This document shows, piece by piece, positions 17,311-26,023 of a stretch of 56,058 bases of DNA. Location: contig NZ_LZIR01000096.1 of NCBI RefSeq assembly GCF_001667035.1, positions 92,860 through 148,917 of the forward strand, written 5' to 3'. The translations under genes were made by a program, and so were the position numbers. The first letter of the stretch is position 1, and the number at the start of each line of letters is the position of its first letter. The stretch comes from Mycobacterium sp. 852002-51057_SCH5723018 (GTDB lineage: Bacteria > Actinomycetota > Actinomycetes > Mycobacteriales > Mycobacteriaceae). Below the pieces are notes generated by a model, which had not been told where the DNA came from, searched no databases, and saw only the letters and a program-made list of their open reading frames with translations.

Positions 17311-20300
17311 TCAGGGCATTGCTTCTGCCCAGGCGATGTGTCCGGCAAACTCAAGCGATCTGGCCATCTCGCCGTAGCGATTCTTCAAGTCCGCATACGC
17401 GGCGGCGTCGCCACGAGCGTGCGCCACAAGAGCTTTCAGTCGCAGCAGCCAGATGTCGCGCATGGCCAGACCGTCGGTCGGCGTCGCCGCTAACCGCTCG
17501 ATCGCCGCATCGGCCTCGACGACATCGGCGTCGGTCCCGCGTTCCAGCAGCGTTTCCACCAGAAGACCCGTCGCCGGAAACGCCCAAGCCCCGCACGCCT
17601 GCTGTCCCTCGCGGAACAGATCGTTGACGGCGGCGCGCACGAGCGATACGGCATCGTCGCGATCGCCGCCCCTGGTCCTCTCACGGGCCACGTACGCGTT
17701 GACGATCGGCAATTCGCCAAGGTTGTGTCCCCGGCGCCGGAACACCTCGCTGAGTTCCGCCAGGAGCTTCTCGCCGCGCTCACGGTCTGGGGCCGTTTCT
17801 CGGTGCGCCAGCGCGACGCCCGGCGCCATCTGGGTGAAGGCCAACGCGACATCGTCACCGGATCGCTCGACGATCCGCAGGGCCTCTTCGGTCTCGGCCA
17901 CCGCCCGATCGTCGGCCGTCAGGACTCCAAGCGGTATCCCGGGGTTGTAGATGTAGGCGACCACCAAGGCGTATGACATCGGGTCGGCCTTGCGGGCCAT
18001 GGCGAGGCCCTGCTGTTGGTCGTCCGGCCATCCGGGAAGACCCAGGCAATACCGGGCGATGGCCCGAGCGGTGAGGGCGACCGCCAGGGGAGACCCGATG
18101 ATGAAGTTGCCTTTGGATGGGTCGCCGTCGGCCAGGTCGATGACCGTCTGTGACCACCGCAGCACATCGGACCAATTGTTGTTCTCCATCTTGGCGAAGA
18201 TCGGCGAAACGGACAGCCCCACCGTCAAGGTGGGATCGCCGAGCGCCTCGGCGAGGGTCCAGGCCTCCGACGCCAGCTGCGAGGCCTCACGCGCCCGGGC
18301 CTGATGCGCGTGCTCCATCACCAGCCCCGCCATCCCCATGGCCAGTGACACCTTGTCCCCGACGGCCGCACACAACTCCCGCAATTCACTGAAGCGGTCG
18401 GCCACCCCGCGTGCATGGATTCGCCAGGCGATCGCGCACAACATGGTGCGCGGGGCGATGCGCATGGTTGCTCGGTTGGGGTCCTCCGTGGGCAGGCGGT
18501 CGGCGATCGTTTGGGCGCGCTCCCAACTCAGTCGAGCGGCGTTGATGTCGCGGTTGGTGGCCCATGTTGCCGCGCGCATCTGCCAGCCGAATGCGGCGTG
18601 CGGATCACCAGCGGCCTCCAGGTGCTCGGCAATCAGCGCCGCGTTCTGGTCAGCCGTTGCCCGGTCGTGGGATTCGATTGCGGCAGCGACTCGCCGGTGC
18701 AGCTCGGCGCGATCCGATTTGAGCTGTGATTCGTAGGCCACGGTACGGATCAGCGGATGGCGGAACACATACTCGGTTTGTCCGGTGAACCTGATCTGGT
18801 CGATGAGCTCGCCAGCCAACAGGTCGTCCAGGCTGGGCTCAATGCCCAGTGTTTCCAGCAGGTCTCGGCTGAACCGCGAGCCGATCACCGCCGCGGCGCT
18901 CAGGGTGCGCTTGGCCGCCCAGTCCAGGCGATCGATACGTGCGGCGATGGTCGCCTGCAGGGTGACCGGCACACGGACTTCGGTGACCGCCGCCGCCGAC
19001 ACGTAAGCACAGCGGTTGCCGCGCAGCACACCGCGTTCGGCCAAGTCTCGTACCATCTCCTCGACGAAAAATGGATTGCCGGCGGCGCGCTCGGCGATCA
19101 TGGCGGCCAATCCGCCGACCGAGGGGTCCGGCCCGAGCAGCTCGCCGGCCAGTGCTGCGGCTTCCGAATCACTCAGCGGCGCAAGGGCAATGGTCTGAGC
19201 GCCGGCCACCCTGCTCAACGCGCCGCGATATTCGGGGCGGTAGGTGATCAGCACCAATGAAGGTGTCTGCGGGGTCACCGTGACGAAGTCGGCCAGCATC
19301 GAGCCGCTGACCTGGTCGATCCAGTGCACGTCCTCAATGACATAGACCGCCGGAGCTTGGCGGGCCAGCGACGCCGCATTGACCAGCGCGGTCAACCGCC
19401 GCCGCCGCGCATCCGGGTCGATTGTCGGCAGAGCAACGTCGGGATCGGCGATGCCCAACAAGTCATCGAAGAGCAACAAGTCATCCGGCTCAGCATCGGG
19501 CACCCGGGACCGTACTTGCGCGCGGGCGGCCGGGGCGTCGAGACCGGCCACCCTGAAGCTCGCACGCAGCAACCGCGCCACCAAATAGAAGGGGACGTCG
19601 TTGGCGTGCGATTCGCAGTAGCCGGTGAACACGTCGACACCCCGGGCCGCTGCCATCGCGGCGACCTCGCGCACCAGACGGCTCTTGCCAATTCCCGGTG
19701 ACCCCACGACGCCGACCACGGCGCCGTGGACGTCGATGGCGCGCTCCAGCAAGCTCTCGATGGCGGACATCTCCCACTGCCGACCGACCAGATTCGACTC
19801 GGCACACCGGGCAGTGCGATGCCCCTCGCTCGTGCCCAGTAGCCGATGGGCGGGCACCGGCGCGTCGACACCCTTGATGTGAACCAGCTCGGACTCGCCG
19901 AGATCCGCGGCGCCCTCGACAAGTCGCGCGGTCGACTCGCTGAGCATCACCGCACCCGGTGGGCACACCGATTCCATCCGCTCGGCGAGACCGACTTGCT
20001 CGCCGATGGCGGTGTAGCCGAACGGTCCGGAACCGATTTCGCCGGCGATCACCTGACCGGAATTGAGACCGACGCGCAACCGCAGTTCGATGCGGTCGCG
20101 GTCGTCGACCTCGGCGGCCAACCGGGCGGTTTCTTCTTGGATGCCCAGCGCCGCAAGACAAGCCCGGAGCGCGTGGTCCTCCAACGCCGCCGGCGCGCCG
20201 AACACGGCCATGATGCCGTCGCCGGTGAACTTGTCCACCGTCCCGCCGTACCGCTCTACAACTGCGGCACAGCGGTCAGCGAGGTCGGCCATGATCTGCA

Positions 20301-20487
20301 GCAGCCGTTCTGCACCGAGCGCCGACGCGATGTCCATCGAGCCGACCACGTCGGCGAATAGAACCGTGACCTGCTTGTACTCCGCGTGGGCGTCGGCGTC
20401 TTGGAGTGCGGAGCCACAGCTGTGGCAGAATCGGGCGTCCTTGAAGGGCTCGGTGCCACACGTCCGACACGCTGCTACGGCCGTCAT
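17311..20487 (-). CDS. Adenylate cyclase-AAA ATPase regulator with zinc ribbon
   Basis: A 1058-residue multidomain protein. Residues 7-24 hold two CxxC pairs (CRTC, CHSC) of a zinc ribbon. A class III nucleotide cyclase domain follows at about 38-195 with metal Asp46 (LFADVVGS) and Asp90 (DKFTGDG), and Lys86 suggesting ATP. The usual transition-state Asn is Gly166 (GEQVGLAER). Next is an AAA/STAND ATPase with Walker A GSPGIGKSRL and a long helical C-terminus of TPR-like character. Mycobacteria have several such proteins (for example Rv1358 and Rv0386), usually with a LuxR-type HTH; I see no clear HTH at this C-terminus. It diverges from rplM. Confidence 0.85.
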   Translation of the reverse strand: MTAVAACRTCGTEPFKDARFCHSCGSALQDADAHAEYKQVTVLFADVVGSMDIASALGAERLLQIMADLADRCAAVVERYGGTVDKFTGDGIMAVFGAPAALEDHALRACLAALGIQEETARLAAEVDDRDRIELRLRVGLNSGQVIAGEIGSGPFGYTAIGEQVGLAERMESVCPPGAVMLSESTARLVEGAADLGESELVHIKGVDAPVPAHRLLGTSEGHRTARCAESNLVGRQWEMSAIESLLERAIDVHGAVVGVVGSPGIGKSRLVREVAAMAAARGVDVFTGYCESHANDVPFYLVARLLRASFRVAGLDAPAARAQVRSRVPDAEPDDLLLFDDLLGIADPDVALPTIDPDARRRRLTALVNAASLARQAPAVYVIEDVHWIDQVSGSMLADFVTVTPQTPSLVLITYRPEYRGALSRVAGAQTIALAPLSDSEAAALAGELLGPDPSVGGLAAMIAERAAGNPFFVEEMVRDLAERGVLRGNRCAYVSAAAVTEVRVPVTLQATIAARIDRLDWAAKRTLSAAAVIGSRFSRDLLETLGIEPSLDDLLAGELIDQIRFTGQTEYVFRHPLIRTVAYESQLKSDRAELHRRVAAAIESHDRATADQNAALIAEHLEAAGDPHAAFGWQMRAATWATNRDINAARLSWERAQTIADRLPTEDPNRATMRIAPRTMLCAIAWRIHARGVADRFSELRELCAAVGDKVSLAMGMAGLVMEHAHQARAREASQLASEAWTLAEALGDPTLTVGLSVSPIFAKMENNNWSDVLRWSQTVIDLADGDPSKGNFIIGSPLAVALTARAIARYCLGLPGWPDDQQQGLAMARKADPMSYALVVAYIYNPGIPLGVLTADDRAVAETEEALRIVERSGDDVALAFTQMAPGVALAHRETAPDRERGEKLLAELSEVFRRRGHNLGELPIVNAYVARERTRGGDRDDAVSLVRAAVNDLFREGQQACGAWAFPATGLLVETLLERGTDADVVEADAAIERLAATPTDGLAMRDIWLLRLKALVAHARGDAAAYADLKNRYGEMARSLEFAGHIAWAEAMP

Positions 20488-20751
20488 CCGACCCTCCGCT
20501 ATCCGAGCCCACCGTTTCCTGGGCGTTCTAAGGATAGGTTGCAGCGATCACACAGGCATCTCTGTAACCAATATCGATGATTTTGACCTGCGGGGACGCG
20601 CATCGGTAAGCTGCTCGGTTGGCGTGCGGTACGCCGGGGCTCGGGTCAACGTCGGTCGCCGAGATCCCTTCCTTTTGGACCCACCGCGAACGCCTGACCG
20701 GCACCCGGCTCGACCCGGGATCCACCTCGAGAAGAAGAGAAGGTAAGCGCT
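20488..20751. promoter_or_regulatory. Divergent region: rplM-rpsI leader and cyclase promoter
   Basis: This 264-base region holds the promoter and 5' leader of the rplM-rpsI operon and the cyclase promoter on the other strand. AGGATAGGTTGCAG near 20530 contains a plausible -10 (GATAGGT) for one strand. No known ribosomal leader structure was recognised. GAAGAAGAGAAGG near 20731-20743 supplies the rplM ribosome binding site. Confidence 0.45.
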
Positions 20752-21195
20752 GTGCCCACCTATGCGCCCAAGGCGGGTGACACCACGCGGTCGTGGTACG
20801 TCATCGACGCCACGGACGTGGTGCTTGGCCGCCTTGCCGTCGCGGCGGCCACCCTGCTGCGCGGCAAGCACAAGCCGACGTTCGCCCCCAACGTCGACGG
20901 CGGTGACTACGTCATCGTCATCAACGCCGACAAGGTCGCCATCAGCGGCGACAAGCTGCGGAGCAAGCTGGCCTTCCGCCACTCGGGGTATCCCGGGGGT
21001 CTGCACAGCCGCTCGATCGGCGAGCTGATGCAAAAGCACCCGACCCGCGTCGTGGAGAAGGCGATCGTCGGCATGCTGCCCAAGAACAAGCTCGCCCGCC
21101 AGATCCAGCGCAAGCTTCACGTCTACGCCGGCCCGGAGCATCCCCACACCGCTCAGCAGCCGGTTCCGTTCGAGATCAAGCAGGTGGCCCAGTGA
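20752..21195 (+). CDS. rplM: 50S ribosomal protein L13
   Basis: The 147-residue product matches L13, an early assembly protein of the large subunit. Signatures are WYVIDATDVVLGRLA at the start and FRHSGYPGGL, with MLPKNKLARQIQRKLHVY in the C-terminal half. It starts with GTG, preceded by a purine-rich GAGAAGG. The stop overlaps the rpsI start (GTGA), the usual L13-S9 pairing. Confidence 0.98.
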   Translation: MPTYAPKAGDTTRSWYVIDATDVVLGRLAVAAATLLRGKHKPTFAPNVDGGDYVIVINADKVAISGDKLRSKLAFRHSGYPGGLHSRSIGELMQKHPTRVVEKAIVGMLPKNKLARQIQRKLHVYAGPEHPHTAQQPVPFEIKQVAQ

Positions 21196-21668
21196 CCGAA
21201 ACGACCGAGGCCTTGGAGGTCCCCGCCACCCCCGACGTCGCGGCCGAAGCCCCGGCCGCCGCCGGCGAGTCCTTCGTGTTCGAGCGGCCCATCCAGACCG
21301 TCGGGCGCCGCAAGGAGGCCGTGGTGCGGGTGCGCCTGGTGCCCGGCACCGGCAAGTTCGACCTCAACGGCCGCAGCCTGGAGGATTACTTCCCCAACAA
21401 GGTGCACCAGCAGCTCATCAAGGCCCCGCTGGTCACCGTCGACCGGCCGGAAAGCTTCGACATCTTCGCCCTGCTGCACGGCGGCGGCCCCTCGGGCCAG
21501 GCCGGTGCGCTGCGCCTGGGCATCGCCCGGGCGCTGATCGTGGCCTCACCGGAGGACCGGCCCGCCCTGAAGAAGGCGGGCTTCCTCACCCGTGACCCGC
21601 GTGCCACCGAGCGCAAGAAGTACGGGCTGAAGAAGGCCCGCAAGGCGCCTCAGTACAGCAAGCGCTGA
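21192..21668 (+). CDS. rpsI: 30S ribosomal protein S9
   Basis: The product is 158 residues. Residues 1-30 are a mycobacterial acidic Ala/Pro-rich extension. The S9 core begins at IQTVGRRKEAVVRVRLVPGTG, and the basic tail ends KKARKAPQYSKR, whose final Arg reaches the P-site tRNA in ribosome structures. The GTG start overlaps the rplM stop. A stem-loop follows at 21693. Confidence 0.98.
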   Translation: MTETTEALEVPATPDVAAEAPAAAGESFVFERPIQTVGRRKEAVVRVRLVPGTGKFDLNGRSLEDYFPNKVHQQLIKAPLVTVDRPESFDIFALLHGGGPSGQAGALRLGIARALIVASPEDRPALKKAGFLTRDPRATERKKYGLKKARKAPQYSKR

Positions 21669-21692
21669 CCAAACCGTCACGTTCTGGCCGCA

Positions 21693-21712
21693 ACCGTGCG
21701 TCTTTGCACGGT
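21693..21712 (+). terminator. Short stem-loop after rpsI
   Basis: ACCGTGC (21693-21699), a six-base loop GTCTTT and GCACGGT (21706-21712) form a 7-bp stem 25 bases after the rpsI stop. There is no T-tract. It fits a weak terminator or a 3' stabiliser of the ribosomal mRNA. Confidence 0.55.
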
Positions 21713-21764
21713 CGTGCGGCGTGTCTGCGCGCCAACGCGCATGGTTTCAGTCAGAAAAGAACGG

Positions 21765-21786
21765 GCACGTTAGGTGCACGTTAGGT
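21765..21786 (+). repeat. Two tandem 11-bp repeats upstream of glmM
   Basis: GCACGTTAGGT occurs twice without a gap, ending 32 bases before the glmM start. The 11-bp spacing puts both copies on nearly the same helix face, as expected for adjacent regulator sites, but no factor is known to me. Chance cannot be excluded. Confidence 0.6.
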
Positions 21787-21818
21787 TCTCAGCCGTCAAC
21801 TGTGAGAGGTTTGTCCGC

Positions 21819-23156
21819 ATGGGTCGACTGTTCGGCACCGACGGCGTACGCGGGGTCGCCAACCGCGAGCTGACCGCCGAGCTGGCCCTGGCGCTGGGCG
21901 CCGCGGCCGCGCGGCGCCTGGCGAGCTCGGGGGGGCCGGGCCGGCGGGTCGCCGTGATCGGCCGCGATCCCCGGGCCAGCGGCGAAATGCTGGAAGCGGC
22001 CGTGATCGCCGGGCTGACCAGCCAGGGCGTCGACGCGCTGCGGGTCGGGGTGCTTCCCACCCCCGCCGTGGCCAATCTGACGCGTGCATATGACGCCGAC
22101 TTTGGCGTGATGATCTCGGCGTCGCACAACCCGATGCCCGACAACGGCATCAAGATCTTCGGGCCCGGCGGCCACAAGCTCGACGACGACACCGAGGACC
22201 AGATCGAAGAGCTGGTCGCGGCCGGACCCGGGCTTCGCCCGGTCGGCGCCGGCATCGGGCGCGTCGTGGATGCCGAAGACGCGGCCGACCGCTACCTGCG
22301 TCACCTGAGCAAGGTCAGCACGCTGCGCCTGGACGGCCTGACCGTGGTGGTCGACTGCGCCCACGGCGCGGCATCGTCGGTGGCGCCGCGCGCCTATCGC
22401 GCGGCCGGCGCGCGGGTGATCGCGATCAACGCCGACCCCAACGGCCTCAACATCAACGACGGTTGCGGCTCCACGCATCTGGATTCGCTGCGCGCGGCCG
22501 TCGTGGACCACCGCGCCGACCTGGGTCTGGCGCACGACGGGGACGCCGACCGCTGCCTGGCCATCGACGCCCACGGCGAGCTCGTCGACGGCGACGCGAT
22601 CATGGTGGTGCTGGCGCTGGCGATGCGGGAGGCGAGCGAGCTGGCGTCCGACACGCTGGTGACCACCGTGATGAGCAACCTCGGGCTGCACCTGGCGATG
22701 CGCGCGGCCGGCATCACCGTGCGGACCACCGGCGTCGGCGACCGCTACGTCCTGGAGGAGCTGCGGGCCGGTGACTACAGCCTCGGCGGCGAGCAGTCCG
22801 GCCACATCGTCATGCCCGCGGTGGGTTCCACCGGCGACGGCATCGTCACCGGGCTGCGGTTGATGACACGCATGGTGCAAACCGGCTCGGCGCTGGCCGA
22901 TCTCGCCTCGGCGATGCGGGCGATGCCGCAGGTGCTGATCAACGTCAAGGTCGCCGACAAGGCGACCGCCGCCGCGGCGGCCTCGGTGCAATCCGCGGTC
23001 GAGGAGGCCGAGGCCGAGCTGGGCGACACGGGCCGAATCCTGTTGCGCCCCTCGGGAACCGAGCCGATGATCCGGGTCATGGTGGAGGCGCCCGAAGAAG
23101 GCATCGCCCAGCGCGTCGCGACCCGGCTCGCCGAAGCGGTGAGCGCCGCGCGCTGA
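21819..23156 (+). CDS. glmM: Phosphoglucosamine mutase
   Basis: GlmM converts glucosamine-6-phosphate to glucosamine-1-phosphate, the step after GlmS on the way to UDP-GlcNAc and peptidoglycan. The product is 445 residues, standard length. Visible motifs are the phosphoserine loop ISASHNP (Ser102), the Mg-binding DGDADR (about 240-245), the sugar loop GEQSGH, and the phosphate-binding RPSGTEPMIRVMVEA near the C-terminus. ATG 21819 starts the conserved MGRLFGTDGVRG; the frame is open 15 codons upstream without family support. GAGAGG precedes it. Confidence 0.97.
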   Translation: MGRLFGTDGVRGVANRELTAELALALGAAAARRLASSGGPGRRVAVIGRDPRASGEMLEAAVIAGLTSQGVDALRVGVLPTPAVANLTRAYDADFGVMISASHNPMPDNGIKIFGPGGHKLDDDTEDQIEELVAAGPGLRPVGAGIGRVVDAEDAADRYLRHLSKVSTLRLDGLTVVVDCAHGAASSVAPRAYRAAGARVIAINADPNGLNINDGCGSTHLDSLRAAVVDHRADLGLAHDGDADRCLAIDAHGELVDGDAIMVVLALAMREASELASDTLVTTVMSNLGLHLAMRAAGITVRTTGVGDRYVLEELRAGDYSLGGEQSGHIVMPAVGSTGDGIVTGLRLMTRMVQTGSALADLASAMRAMPQVLINVKVADKATAAAAASVQSAVEEAEAELGDTGRILLRPSGTEPMIRVMVEAPEEGIAQRVATRLAEAVSAAR

Positions 23157-23202
23157 TCCCGCGCGTTGGAACCCCGACGCGGCGTCGGGCGTCGGAGTAG
23201 GC

Positions 23203-23490
23203 ATGAGATTCGATAGCTCGGCGGTGCACAGGATCGCCGACCAGCTCAGTGCGGCCGCCAAACTCGTCGACGGTGCGGCGCGAAATCATTTGGCGCACTT
23301 GGCCTTCAGCGGCGCCAGTGCCGGGCGGGCGCACGCCGCGCGTGGCGACGCGCTGCGTGTCGAGTTGGAGCGGCTGACGGCCGGGGTCTCGCAGTGGTCG
23401 CGTGCGGCCGTCGAGACCGCCGCCGCGCTTGGGTCTGGTGCCGATCGCTACGCCGAGGCGGACCTGTATGCCGCGGCTCGGATCGCCTGA
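23203..23490 (+). CDS. Small helical ESX-substrate-like protein (Rv3440c-type)
   Basis: This 95-residue, almost all-helical protein is shaped like an ESX substrate. Two helices are joined by a turn reading AFSGASAG, in which Phe35-Ser36-Gly37 takes the place of WXG. Tyr83-Ala-Glu-Ala-Asp87 after the second helix fits the YxxxD/E type VII export signal. It lies 46 bases after glmM and two bases before the next gene. The position corresponds to Rv3440c. Export by a nearby ESX system is an inference. Confidence 0.8.
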   Translation: MRFDSSAVHRIADQLSAAAKLVDGAARNHLAHLAFSGASAGRAHAARGDALRVELERLTAGVSQWSRAAVETAAALGSGADRYAEADLYAAARIA

Positions 23491-23492
23491 TC

Positions 23493-24869
23493 GTGGCCGA
23501 CCGGCTGGATGTCGCCGAGCGCCTCGCCGAGGGCCGGCCTGCCGTCGAGCACACGCAGACCTATGTGCAGGCCTGCCACGCGCTCGGCTACCAACATCCG
23601 CAGATGACGTCGCATCCCTCCCAGATCCGCGACTGGTACGACGGCGAAGACGGAATGGATCTTGGTGCGCTCGACCAGGATTGCGCTGAGCTGCGGGCGG
23701 CGGGCGCGGCGCTCATGGAGGCGTTGCGGCTACAGCGCGCCCAGATCGCCGAGTTGGCCGCGGTCTGGACCGGGCCGGGCGGCGCCGCCGCGGTTCGGTT
23801 CCTGGAGCGCCACGTCGACGCCGCCGGGGTCGTGGCCACCGAGGTCCGCGCGGCCGCCCAACGGTGCGAGTCTCTGCGCGACAACCTGTGGTACCTCGTC
23901 GACTCGAAGGTCGCGACCGCCATCGCCATCGACGATCGCACCCGGGCGCAGCGGTCCGAGTGGCTGGCCGCCGCAGCTGCCGTCACCACCGGGGCGGGGG
24001 ATCGCGCGGCCGCCGAGGAGGTGATACGCCAGCAGGTAAACCCCTACGTAGACAACGAAATTCGCGACGACTGGTTGACGGTGATGCGTTCGACGGCCGA
24101 CGGGGTGGCGACGTCCTTCGACATGGTCACCGACCGGATGGCCGCCGCGCCGGTGGCGCGCTTTGAGTCGCCCGGCGATCTCGGGCCCGAATACGAACCG
24201 CTGCCGGCGAGCCCGCCTGCACCGGCCGCGGTTGTCGTGCCCGCCGCGGTTCCCGCCCCGGTGGCGGATCCGGTACCGGCCGCCCCGCCGGTGCCTCAGG
24301 TACCGGCCGCCCCGCCGGTGCCCCAGGCGCCGCCGCCGGCGGCTTCGATGCCGGCGATCCCGCTGTCCGACCTCGGGACGGCGCTCGGTGGGGGATCGAG
24401 CCTGCCCGGCGGCGATGTGGGTGGCGATCTGGGCGGCGGACTGGGCGGTCTCGGCGGGCTGGCCAACCGGATCGTCGATGCGATGAGTTCTCTGCTGGGC
24501 CCGGCGGCCGACGGGTTCGACGATTCGCCGGCGCTGGATGACTCCGGCGAGGACCCCTTCCACGGCGACGACGAGCACGACGACCGCAAGCCCGACGCCA
24601 AGGATGACGAGGCGGACGCGACCAAAGAAGTCGACGAGACCGACGAGGCCAAGCCCGCCGACGCGGCCCAACCCGTCGCGGGGCCACCGCCCCAGGACGC
24701 ACCCCTGGACGCGCCGCCGGTGCAGGCGCCGCCGGCTGCCGGACCCGCGCCGGTCGCCGCCCCGGCGCCGGTTGCCGCGCCGCCCGACGGCGGCCCGGCG
24801 CCTGCAGCTGAAGAGGGATCGACGCCGTGCGAAATCGCCGCCGACCAGCTGCCGCAGGCCGGTCAGTGA
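23493..24869 (+). CDS. Ala/Pro-rich protein with WXG-like helical domain (Rv3439c-type)
   Basis: The 458-residue product begins at GTG 23493, two bases after the previous stop. Residues 45-150 form a long helical segment with a WXG-like turn, Trp92-Thr-Gly94 (AVWTGPGGAAAV). A Pro/Val/Ala-rich linker follows (about 225-290), with repeated PPVPQVPAAP-type motifs, then a Gly-rich part and an acidic Asp/Glu/Lys stretch (DDSGEDPFHGDDEHDD, about 350-395), and another Ala/Pro tail. The architecture recalls secreted Esp-type proteins. No signal peptide is present. It corresponds to Rv3439c. Its stop lies four bases from the stop of the convergent gene. Confidence 0.82.
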   Translation: MADRLDVAERLAEGRPAVEHTQTYVQACHALGYQHPQMTSHPSQIRDWYDGEDGMDLGALDQDCAELRAAGAALMEALRLQRAQIAELAAVWTGPGGAAAVRFLERHVDAAGVVATEVRAAAQRCESLRDNLWYLVDSKVATAIAIDDRTRAQRSEWLAAAAAVTTGAGDRAAAEEVIRQQVNPYVDNEIRDDWLTVMRSTADGVATSFDMVTDRMAAAPVARFESPGDLGPEYEPLPASPPAPAAVVVPAAVPAPVADPVPAAPPVPQVPAAPPVPQAPPPAASMPAIPLSDLGTALGGGSSLPGGDVGGDLGGGLGGLGGLANRIVDAMSSLLGPAADGFDDSPALDDSGEDPFHGDDEHDDRKPDAKDDEADATKEVDETDEAKPADAAQPVAGPPPQDAPLDAPPVQAPPAAGPAPVAAPAPVAAPPDGGPAPAAEEGSTPCEIAADQLPQAGQ

Positions 24870-24873
24870 GGGA

Positions 24874-25917
24874 TCAGGCGGGGCGCAGCGCCAGCACGTC
24901 CTCGACGAAGCGCACCGATTCGCCCGCGTCGGCCGCCAGGGGGCTCACCAACAGCGTCGTCACGCCCGACTCGGCGAAGGCGGCCAGGCGTTCGGCGACG
25001 TATCCGCGGGGGCCGACGAGCGACATCCCGCGGACCAGTTCGTCGGGCACCAGGTCGGTGGCCTCGCCCTTGCGACCGGACAGGTACAGCTCCTGAATCC
25101 GGTCGGCGACCTCACCGAACCCGTAGCGGGTCGCCAGGTTGTGGTAGAAGTTGCGGCCCTTGGCGCCCATCCCGCCGAGGTAGAGCGCCAGCTGCGGCTT
25201 GGCCCAGCGCAGGCGCTCGTCGACGTCGTCGCCGATGGCCAGCGACGCGTGCACCACCACGTCCAGCGGTCCCAGGGCGGGATCCCGTTTGGCTGCGCCG
25301 GCCGCCAGCGCGTCGCCCCACACGGTGTGGGCCTTCTCCGGAAGGTAGAACACCGGCTGCCAGCCCTCGGCGATCTCGGCGGTCAGCTCGACGTTCTTGG
25401 GGCCCAACGCCGCGATCGTGATCGGAATGCGGTCGCGCACAGGGTGATTGATGAGCTGCAGCGGCTTGCCCAAGCCGGTTCCGCGGTCGGCGGGCAGCGG
25501 GATCTGATAGTGCTTACCGGCGTATTGCACCCGCTCGCGCCGCCACACCTGCCGGCAGATCTCCACCACCTCGCGGGTGCGGCCCAACGGCGCGTCGAAC
25601 GGGACGCCGTGAAAACCCTCCATCACCTGCGGGCCGGACGTGCCGATGCCGAGCCGGAACCGTCCGTCGGACACGAAGTCCAGGCCCGCCGCCGTCATCG
25701 CCAGCAGCGACGGGGTGCGGATGTAGAGGGGAAACACCCCGGACGCCAGCTCGACGGTGTTGGTCTTGGCGGCCAGGTACCCGAGCTGGCTGACCGCGTC
25801 GAAGGAATACGCCTCGGCGACCACCGCGATGTCGATGCCGGCCTTTTCCAGGTCGACGACGCGGTCCACGCCCTCGCGAAAGCCGCCCGAGTAATCCAAC
25901 GCGATCCCGATTCGCAC
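24874..25917 (-). CDS. LLM-class F420-dependent oxidoreductase
   Basis: The 347-residue product has the luciferase-like TIM-barrel pattern: IGIALDYSGGFREGVDRV at the start, VAEAYSFDAVSQLGYLA, then LGIGTSGPQVMEGFHG, which binds the F420 phosphate, and IAALGPKNVELTAEIAEG. It resembles the M. tuberculosis Rv3520c type. Such enzymes use the deazaflavin F420 for hydride transfer; the substrate cannot be read from sequence. GTG 25917 matches the family N-terminus, and the longer open frame upstream has none of the family pattern. It is not between these neighbours in M. tuberculosis. Confidence 0.88.
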   Translation of the reverse strand: MRIGIALDYSGGFREGVDRVVDLEKAGIDIAVVAEAYSFDAVSQLGYLAAKTNTVELASGVFPLYIRTPSLLAMTAAGLDFVSDGRFRLGIGTSGPQVMEGFHGVPFDAPLGRTREVVEICRQVWRRERVQYAGKHYQIPLPADRGTGLGKPLQLINHPVRDRIPITIAALGPKNVELTAEIAEGWQPVFYLPEKAHTVWGDALAAGAAKRDPALGPLDVVVHASLAIGDDVDERLRWAKPQLALYLGGMGAKGRNFYHNLATRYGFGEVADRIQELYLSGRKGEATDLVPDELVRGMSLVGPRGYVAERLAAFAESGVTTLLVSPLAADAGESVRFVEDVLALRPA

Positions 25918-26023
25918 CCACGACAGATACCACGGCGGGGCCGGCGCGCCGCGGTCGGGCGCACGCCCTGGCTGGGGGATTGTTCGCGTCGCGCGAGGTC
26001 GGACCGTGTAATAGTGTGGCGAA

